From DATAYF01 sp036272735 (GTDB lineage: Bacteria > Chloroflexota > Ktedonobacteria > Ktedonobacterales > Ktedonobacteraceae), in contig DATAYF010000175.1 in NCBI GenBank assembly GCA_036272735.1, positions 1 to 12,747 on the forward strand: a stretch of 12,747 bases of DNA, given 5' to 3'. Positions 7,685 to 12,747 of the stretch are shown here, one piece after another. Under the pieces are notes generated by a model. That model was given only the letters and a program-made list of their open reading frames with translations, was not told the origin of the DNA and searched no databases. Within the stretch, counting starts at the first letter, position 1. Each line of letters starts with the position of its first letter. Made by a program: the position numbers and the translations under genes.

Positions 7685-7723
7685 TGCATTGTCCGTTTGC
7701 GGAATCAGTAGAATGGGTGAGAA

Positions 7724-7912
7724 ATGAAAACAAGACAGCGCTCCATTTTTCGCGAGCATGCTGTGGCCCGCTATGCCCAAAGGCAGGAGAAAATTGTTGC
7801 TCCACGTCTGATTTCTCTACCATTGTTGGTAGCGCTCTGGAGCTTGCTTGGGCTCCTACTCATCGGCATGATTTTACTCGTAGTAGCACTGTTCCCGCTC
7901 ATGTGGAGATGA
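7724..7912 (+). CDS. Small membrane peptide resembling an HlyD N-terminal anchor
   Basis: This 62-aa protein has a basic cytoplasmic start, FREHAVARYAQRQEKIVAPR (residues 9-28), then one long hydrophobic helix (about 33-59, with LLGLLLIGMILLVVALFPL), and ends at MWR. From memory, the FR-x-x-A-x-x-x-YAQRQEK pattern followed by a Pro-containing start of a helix resembles the N-terminus of HlyD-type secretion proteins found with bacteriocin exporters. Here the periplasmic part is missing. It has a GGGTGAG just upstream of the ATG. Its TGA is two bases before the LanT start, so the two are very likely co-translated, suggesting a role as a small transporter partner. It could also be a degenerate remnant of a full HlyD gene. 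The next gene, however, follows at once, with no leftover adaptor sequence. Confidence 0.7.
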   Translation: MKTRQRSIFREHAVARYAQRQEKIVAPRLISLPLLVALWSLLGLLLIGMILLVVALFPLMWR

Positions 7913-7914
7913 CG

Positions 7915-10212
7915 ATGCAGGATACCGATCAGAAACAACCTACAGATAGCCCGAATAATAGAGGAAGCCACACTCAACAGGCAGAATCGAGAATACTGCC
8001 AGCAAATACTCGACGCAAGCAGCCGGGTATTTGTTGGTTGTTGCTTTCCCTCCTGATCCAACATATCTGGCGGCGGCACGTTCCTCAACGTCTACAGATG
8101 AGCGCCATCGAATGTGGGGCCGCGTGTATTGCCATGCTGCTCAGCTACCATGGACGGCGCACCGGCGTTGCAGAAGTCAACGAGCGTTGCGGAACCGGGC
8201 GCGATGGCCTTTCAGCACAACGCATCGTCCACGTGGCGCGCGAGTATGGCCTGTGTGTAAGGGCCATCGCCTTGCCCGATAATGATCTGCGTTTTGTGCG
8301 CCTACCAGCCATTGTGCACTGGGATTTCAATCATTTCGTGGTCGTCGAGCGCTGGGCGCCCAAACGCGTGATCATCCTTGATCCGGCCTTGGGACGCAGG
8401 TCGATCTCTGCAGAAGAGTTCGACGTTGGTTTTACCGGCATCGTCATTTTACTTGAACCTGGCGAGCACTTTGAACGTCGGCGCGCATTCCTTAACTCAA
8501 AAGTACCAGCTTATGTCACTAGTTGTATAAAACAGGCCCCGTGGGCTTTTGTGCAGATCTTTGTGGCTTCCTTACTGCTACAACTCTTTGGGCTAGGTAT
8601 TCCACTCCTGACCAAAGTCGTGGTGGATCAAATTATTCCCTTCCGTATGCAATCCGTGATGCCTCTAGTAGGGGCGGGAATACTGATCTTACTGCTTTCT
8701 CAAATGGTTACATCCTTGCTACGAACAGTGCTCCTTGTCTATCTTGAAGCACGGATAGACCAATATATCATGCTCCAGTTCTTTGAGCATCTCCTGCAGT
8801 TGCCGCTATGCTTCTTCCAACGGCGTTCAAGTGGCGACATCCTCTCGCGCCTCAATAGTAACACTGTTATTCGTGATACGCTCAGTCAACAGCTCGTCTC
8901 AACTGTGCTGGACGGGGGGTTCATACTCGTCTACCTGGCTATTCTCCTGTGGCAGTCGCAGACCTTTGGCCTGCTGGTGCTAGGCATCGGTCTCCTACAA
9001 ATCATCCTGCTCATCTGTACCAATCGCCATATATACGATCTCAGTATGGCGGAACTGGTAGCCGACGGAAAATCTCAGGGCTACGAGACCGAGGCCATAA
9101 CCGGAATCGTCACGCTCAAAGCCGCTGGTGCGGAGCAGCGTACACTGCAACGCTGGTCCAATTTGTTTTTTGACCAGTTGAACATCTCCGTGCGCCTTAA
9201 CACGTTCTCGTCCTGTATCGATATCGTGATGACAACGCTGCTCAGCTTTGCCCCACTGGCCTTGTTGTGGATTGGCGTTTTAGAGGTCATTCACGGCCAG
9301 ATGCAGGTAGGAACGATGCTAGCACTGATTGCCTTGGCCTCGGAGTTTCTCACACCGCTCTCGTCGCTGGTTACCAGCGCACAAAGCCTGCAACTCGTGC
9401 ACGCCCATTTGCAACGCATCACCGATGTGATGGAAGCCGAACCCGAACAGCACATGCAGGGTATCCAGCAGCCACCAAAGCTTAGCGGGAACATCACCCT
9501 GGATCGTGTACATTTTCACTACGACGCGCAATTGCCCGATGTGCTGCATGATATCAGCATCGACATTCAAGCGGGCCAGAAGGTCGCCATTGTCGGCCGT
9601 ACAGGCTCAGGCAAGAGCACACTGGGCAAATTATTACTGGGTTTACACCTACCAACGCAAGGCGAGATCTTGTACGATGGCATTCCTCTCCACTCCCTGA
9701 ACTACCAGGCCGTTCGCGCCCAGTTCGGGGCAGTGATGCAAGAGGCGGCTGTTTTTAGTGGGTCCGTACGACAAAATATCGCCTTCAACAATCCTGATAT
9801 CGAAATGGAGCGCATCGTGCAAGCGGCACAAATAGTGGAACTGCACGACGATATTATAAGCATGCCGATGCAATACGAGACGCTCGTCTCTGAGCGCGGC
9901 AGTGTGCTCTCAGGCGGGCAACGTCAACGACTGGCCCTGGCCCGTGCGCTGGTATACGCTCCCAAGATCCTGCTGCTCGATGAAGCAACCAGTTCTTTGG
10001 ACGTGGAAACCGAGCACTTTATTGCCCAACACATCAAGAGCCTGGCGTGTACGCAGATCATCATTGCCCATCGCTTGAGCACAATTCGTAACGCAGATAT
10101 CATCCTGGTCCTTGATCAAGGAACAATTGTGGAAAGTGGAACGCACAAAGAACTGGTGGCGTGTAATGGATACTACTCACGATTGATACAACGCCAGTTC
10201 GCGGAAGAATAA
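7915..10212 (+). CDS. lanT: LanT-type peptidase C39 / ABC transporter
   Basis: This 765-aa bifunctional exporter should cut double-Gly leaders and pump the freed peptide across the membrane using ATP. Residues 1-57 form a variable N-terminus with a short hydrophobic stretch (39-51). The C39 peptidase spans about 58-185: Gln61 and catalytic Cys67 in QMSAIECGAACIAML, His140 in NHFVVVE, and Asp156 in LDPALG. The membrane domain (about 205-505) has the usual helices. The ATPase has Walker A GRTGSGKST (561-569), Gln609, signature LSGGQ (665-669), Walker B ILLLDE (685-690) and switch His719. All catalytic residues are intact. The frame opens further upstream, but the ATG at 7915 has GGAG (7905-7908) six bases before it and the upstream part would overlap the small membrane gene. 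It lies in line with the precursor and LanM genes, so its likely substrate is the GG-leader peptide at 10346. Confidence 0.93.
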   Translation: MQDTDQKQPTDSPNNRGSHTQQAESRILPANTRRKQPGICWLLLSLLIQHIWRRHVPQRLQMSAIECGAACIAMLLSYHGRRTGVAEVNERCGTGRDGLSAQRIVHVAREYGLCVRAIALPDNDLRFVRLPAIVHWDFNHFVVVERWAPKRVIILDPALGRRSISAEEFDVGFTGIVILLEPGEHFERRRAFLNSKVPAYVTSCIKQAPWAFVQIFVASLLLQLFGLGIPLLTKVVVDQIIPFRMQSVMPLVGAGILILLLSQMVTSLLRTVLLVYLEARIDQYIMLQFFEHLLQLPLCFFQRRSSGDILSRLNSNTVIRDTLSQQLVSTVLDGGFILVYLAILLWQSQTFGLLVLGIGLLQIILLICTNRHIYDLSMAELVADGKSQGYETEAITGIVTLKAAGAEQRTLQRWSNLFFDQLNISVRLNTFSSCIDIVMTTLLSFAPLALLWIGVLEVIHGQMQVGTMLALIALASEFLTPLSSLVTSAQSLQLVHAHLQRITDVMEAEPEQHMQGIQQPPKLSGNITLDRVHFHYDAQLPDVLHDISIDIQAGQKVAIVGRTGSGKSTLGKLLLGLHLPTQGEILYDGIPLHSLNYQAVRAQFGAVMQEAAVFSGSVRQNIAFNNPDIEMERIVQAAQIVELHDDIISMPMQYETLVSERGSVLSGGQRQRLALARALVYAPKILLLDEATSSLDVETEHFIAQHIKSLACTQIIIAHRLSTIRNADIILVLDQGTIVESGTHKELVACNGYYSRLIQRQFAEE

Positions 10213-10304
10213 ACGCAAGGAGATAACTCAGCAGTAGCTTGCCATTTCAGCGAACAGGAAAATCGACATCGTAGTAGTTTAACCAGCTAAACGTCCAGAT
10301 TACT

Positions 10305-10328
10305 TTGCTCACGCTCATACATGAGCAA
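10305..10328 (+). promoter_or_regulatory. Small hairpin just before the precursor ribosome binding site
   Basis: TTGCTCA (10305-10311) and TGAGCAA (10322-10328) are perfect inverted repeats. A tighter alternative, GCTCAT-AC-ATGAGC, lies within the same sequence. It ends two bases before the AAAGGA (10331-10336) that precedes the precursor ATG. It could stabilise the 5' end of the precursor mRNA or act as an operator. The evidence is only the dyad and its place. Confidence 0.35.
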
Positions 10329-10345
10329 CGAAAGGACAGCATGTT

Positions 10346-10591
10346 ATGAAAGACGTTGATGTTGTACGTGCCTGGAAAGATGCGCGTTACCGCCAGAGCT
10401 TGAGTCTCCAGGAGCAGGCATCTTTGCCACAGAATCCCGTTGGCGAGATAGAACTGACCGAAGAAGAGCTTGCCACGATAACCGGTGGTTACGACATTGG
10501 TTTTAGACGATCAGGTCGGCGGCGACGATCAGGTCGGCGGCGACGATCAGGTCGACGACGACGATCAGGTCGGCGACGACGATCAGGTTGA
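10346..10591 (+). CDS. lanA: Mersacidin-type lanthipeptide precursor with Arg-rich, Cys-free repeat core
   Basis: This 81-aa peptide has a leader of 48 residues and a core of 33. The leader (DVVRAWKDARYRQSLS, then ASLPQNPVGEIELTEEELA, then TITGG) fits the mersacidin/lichenicidin type II lantibiotic leader: early Trp-Lys-Asp, Pro-x-Gly, an acidic helix and GG for C39 cleavage. The core starts YDIGFRRSG and then repeats RRRRSG four times. It has 18 Arg, 5 Ser, 6 Gly, and no Cys, Thr or Lys. Lanthionine rings need Cys, so none can form within this peptide; dehydration of the five serines remains possible. The ATG at 10346 has AAAGGA ten bases upstream; the ATG at 10341 is out of frame and stops at once. 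It lies between lanT and lanM, the usual place. It could also be a decayed or expanded allele of a normal precursor. Coding is well supported by the leader; the fate of the core is unknown. Confidence 0.88.
   Translation: MKDVDVVRAWKDARYRQSLSLQEQASLPQNPVGEIELTEEELATITGGYDIGFRRSGRRRRSGRRRRSGRRRRSGRRRRSG
10508..10588 (+). repeat. 18-bp tandem repeat, 4.5 copies, in the precursor core
   Basis: The unit CGATCAGGTCGGCGGCGA encodes Arg-Ser-Gly-Arg-Arg-Arg. Copies lie at 10508-10525, 10526-10543, 10544-10561 and 10562-10579, with a half copy at 10580-10588 before the TGA. Copies 1 and 2 are identical. Copy 3 differs at two bases and copy 4 at one, and every difference is a CGG/CGA synonymous change. 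Because the unit is a multiple of three, gain or loss of copies keeps the frame. Confidence 0.95.
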
Positions 10592-10659
10592 CGTTTTAGG
10601 TACCGCTCAAGCAAGCTGGAACACTTCTAGTAGGTTCAGCAAAACTATGTAGTTTCGTA

Positions 10660-10690
10660 GCGGCAAGAGCGAACAGTCCTCTCTTGCCGC
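10660..10690 (+). promoter_or_regulatory. GC-rich hairpin between precursor and lanM
   Basis: GCGGCAAGAG (10660-10669) and CTCTTGCCGC (10681-10690) form a perfect 10-bp stem with an 11-base loop. The following bases are AAAAGG, with no U-tract, so it is not a canonical terminator. In lantibiotic operons a hairpin in this place often lets precursor mRNA outnumber the modification enzyme mRNA, by attenuation or by protecting a 3' end. That role is inferred here from position. Confidence 0.6.
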
Positions 10691-10718
10691 AAAAGGCTCA
10701 TTACCAAAGAAAGTGCGA

Positions 10719-12747
10719 ATGCCGATGAGAGAGCAGAAAACACGACCACGAACGCCAAAGAGCGCCACCGGTGACGTGTGGCAAAGTCCAGCATGGTACA
10801 CAGCCCTCTCGCTGGCAGAACGCAGCGCCTCACGGCAAGCCCAGGCATACACCCACAACGTACGGAGCGAGGAGGCAACAGAGGTAGCGAGAGAACGCTT
10901 GCAGGATTGGAAAAACCAGAAACCATTCGATCACAGCTCATTCTTCGCGGATCGTTTGGCGCTAGATGGGCTGACTGAGCAGGATCTGCTGGATTTGCTT
11001 GCTGAAGCAACGGCCGAGATGCATGCTAGAACACGCACTCCGCCAGACTGGCTACACACCTTACGAGAGGCGTTTGCGACCCCTCTCGATGCCAACTCAG
11101 AGCTATGGTTCCCACGAACGCTGTTGAAGCAACACCCCTTCAGCGCCTGCTTGATCCCGATTGCACCACTGATACATCGCGCCCTGGTCCATCTCAACGC
11201 AGACGTCAAGCTACTCGCCAGGCAATATTGTGCGCTCCCTTGCAATCCCCAAAACATCACCTGCATACTGCTGGATATTCTCCCACAACAGTTGCTGGCC
11301 CAATTGGAAAAAACGTTGGTACTAGAAATGCACGTGGCACGCCTCCAACATCGCCTACATGGCAGAACATCAGCAGCACGCTTTGCAGATTTCATACGTC
11401 AACTGGCGCAACAAGACACAATGGTTGCCCTCTTAGCAGAATACCCGGTGCTCGCTCGCCAGTTGGTGTTGACCATCGACCATTGGAAGCACTACGCACG
11501 CGAGTTCATTCACCATCTCTGTGCCGATTGGGAAGACGTTTGCACCATATTCACGCCCGATGAAAGGCCTGGTCAGCTCGTCAAGGTGCAAGGAGACGTG
11601 AGCGAGATGCACCAGGGTGGTCGCCAGGTCTTGATACTCACGTTTCAATCGGGTCTGCAATTGCTATACAAACCGAAATCGCTGGCAATAGACGCGCACT
11701 TCCATGCACTGCTGCACTGGCTCAACGAACATGGGGTTGAACCAGCATTTCGCACCATAAAACTTCTCAATAGAGGCGATTATGGCTGGTCAGAATTTAT
11801 TTATGCCAGCAGTTGTATCACTCGTGAAGAAGTCGCACGTTTTTACGAGCGCCAGGGAAGCTTCTTAGCATTACTCTACGCGCTCGACGCCACTGACTTC
11901 CATGCCGACAATATCATCGCGCACGGTGAACATCCCATACTGATCGACCTGGAAGCACTTTTTCATCCTCCGCTCGATGAGGACATATCTGAGCACGATT
12001 CGTCAACAGGCACGGAATATTCGGTCTTGCGTGTGGGGCTTTTGCCGGACCGGGCAGAGGATAGCGCAAATGCTGATGAGATAGATTTCAGCGGTTTGGG
12101 AAACCGGCCCGGACAAATGACGCCACATGCGGTCCCCCAGTGGACAGGAAACGCAACCGATCACATGCGCATCGTTTGTCGACGCATTGCCCTGACGGCG
12201 AGCCAAAACCAGCCCAGGCTCCATGGACAAAACATAAATCTGCTCGATTATCGTCAGAGTATCGTCGCAGGTTTCCGCCGCATGTATCATTGCCTCTGGG
12301 AGCAGCGGGACGAACTGATTACCGAATGGTTGCCTCGTTTTGGTCATGACAGAATTCGTGTGCTGTTGCGTCCAACGGAGGCATACGAGCTATTACTCAC
12401 GGCAAGCTTTCATCCTGATCTACAACGCGACGCGCTTGAACGGGACCGCTTCTTCGATCACCTGTGGCTAGAGGTCGAACAACGGCCATCGCTCGCCAGG
12501 GTCATTGCCGCCGAGCAACACAACCTGTGTATGGGCGATATTCCCCACTTTACCACCCACCCCGCTAGTCGCGTAATCTGGACCTCCGATGGAGAACCAC
12601 TCCACGATTTTCTAGCAGAACCTGGACTGGAACGGGTCAAACGACACCTGCAACACTTCGATGAACAGGACCTTGCCACCCAAATCGGGTTGATCAACGA
12701 TTCGTTACTCGACGCTCAACACAATATGCGGTACAATCAAAGCACGA
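10719..12747 (+). CDS. lanM: LanM class II lanthipeptide synthetase, N-terminal 676 aa (cut by window end)
   Basis: LanM enzymes phosphorylate and dehydrate Ser/Thr of a leader-bound precursor with a kinase-like N-terminal domain, then add Cys thiols with a LanC-like C-terminal domain. The window holds 676 residues with no stop. Dehydratase residues known from this family are present: Lys in LLYKPKS (residues 318 and 320), Asp393, His395 and Asn398 in ATDFHADNIIAHG, Asp410 and Glu412 in ILIDLEALFHP, and Arg551/Thr553 in RVLLRPTEAY. The zinc-binding cyclase domain expected after about residue 680 lies outside, so its state is unknown. Start: ATG at 10719 is the first ATG in a frame open since 10653; GTG at 10713 and ATG at 10725 are alternatives, and none has a strong ribosome binding site. 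It is 127 bp downstream of the precursor, with a hairpin between. No frameshift or internal stop is seen, so the dehydratase looks functional. Confidence 0.93.
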   Translation, partial: MPMREQKTRPRTPKSATGDVWQSPAWYTALSLAERSASRQAQAYTHNVRSEEATEVARERLQDWKNQKPFDHSSFFADRLALDGLTEQDLLDLLAEATAEMHARTRTPPDWLHTLREAFATPLDANSELWFPRTLLKQHPFSACLIPIAPLIHRALVHLNADVKLLARQYCALPCNPQNITCILLDILPQQLLAQLEKTLVLEMHVARLQHRLHGRTSAARFADFIRQLAQQDTMVALLAEYPVLARQLVLTIDHWKHYAREFIHHLCADWEDVCTIFTPDERPGQLVKVQGDVSEMHQGGRQVLILTFQSGLQLLYKPKSLAIDAHFHALLHWLNEHGVEPAFRTIKLLNRGDYGWSEFIYASSCITREEVARFYERQGSFLALLYALDATDFHADNIIAHGEHPILIDLEALFHPPLDEDISEHDSSTGTEYSVLRVGLLPDRAEDSANADEIDFSGLGNRPGQMTPHAVPQWTGNATDHMRIVCRRIALTASQNQPRLHGQNINLLDYRQSIVAGFRRMYHCLWEQRDELITEWLPRFGHDRIRVLLRPTEAYELLLTASFHPDLQRDALERDRFFDHLWLEVEQRPSLARVIAAEQHNLCMGDIPHFTTHPASRVIWTSDGEPLHDFLAEPGLERVKRHLQHFDEQDLATQIGLINDSLLDAQHNMRYNQST

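Noticed and set aside
10508..10588. The 18-bp tandem repeat as a CRISPR-like or iteron array.
   Set aside because: Units abut with no spacers, lie inside a coding frame after a clear leader, and stop exactly at its stop codon.
10506..10652. The +1 frame through the repeat encodes Asp/Gln/Val/Gly repeats (DDQVGG) and runs on to a Ser/Thr-containing tail ending SRFSKTM, which might be a frameshifted true core.
   Set aside because: It has no Cys either, has no leader or start of its own (a TAA precedes it), and the repeat differences are non-synonymous in this frame but synonymous in the leader's frame.
10607..11395. Several minus-strand frames of 83-154 aa across the start of lanM.
   Set aside because: They are opposite an uninterrupted LanM frame with all family motifs; their sequences are Arg/Ser/Cys-rich shadows.

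Overview
The window looks like a bacterial chromosome segment of moderate GC content. The best guess is a Ktedonobacteria-like member of the Chloroflexota. This rests on the gene mix: a PAC2 protein, an ADP-forming acyl-CoA synthetase alpha subunit, a receiver-only regulator, and a class II lanthipeptide locus with a peptidase-ABC exporter preceded by a tiny HlyD-anchor-like protein. The assignment is inference from gene content and was not tested by a search.

Left part (1-7495) is mostly housekeeping or metabolic. On the minus strand are a truncated unrecognised gene (1-379) and an RluA-family pseudouridine synthase (438-1373). A gene-free stretch (1374-1841) separates these from a plus-strand pair: a PAC2-family protein and a CoA-binding acyl-CoA synthetase alpha subunit that starts on the base after the PAC2 stop codon. 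A 33-bp perfect palindrome (4220-4287) ends this operon and also the convergent minus-strand nitronate monooxygenase-like gene (4297-5298). Further minus-strand genes are a two-helix membrane protein (5397-5669), a zinc alcohol dehydrogenase (5908-6939) with its own intrinsic terminator, and a stand-alone CheY-like receiver (7043-7495).

Right part (7724-12747) is a plus-strand RiPP locus, divergent from the receiver gene. In order it holds: a 62-aa single-pass membrane peptide; a LanT-type transporter with C39 leader peptidase, membrane and ATPase domains; a precursor peptide; and LanM, of which 676 residues are in the window before it runs off the end. The leader is of the mersacidin/lichenicidin type and ends in GG. 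The core has no cysteine. It is 33 residues, 18 of them arginine, built from 4.5 copies of an 18-bp repeat encoding Arg-Ser-Gly-Arg-Arg-Arg. The LanM dehydratase active site appears intact.

Inferred working model: LanM binds the leader and could dehydrate the regularly spaced serines. LanT would then cut after GG and export an arginine-rich, possibly dehydroalanine-bearing peptide that cannot form lanthionine rings from its own residues. This cysteine-free repeat core is the main candidate for something undescribed.
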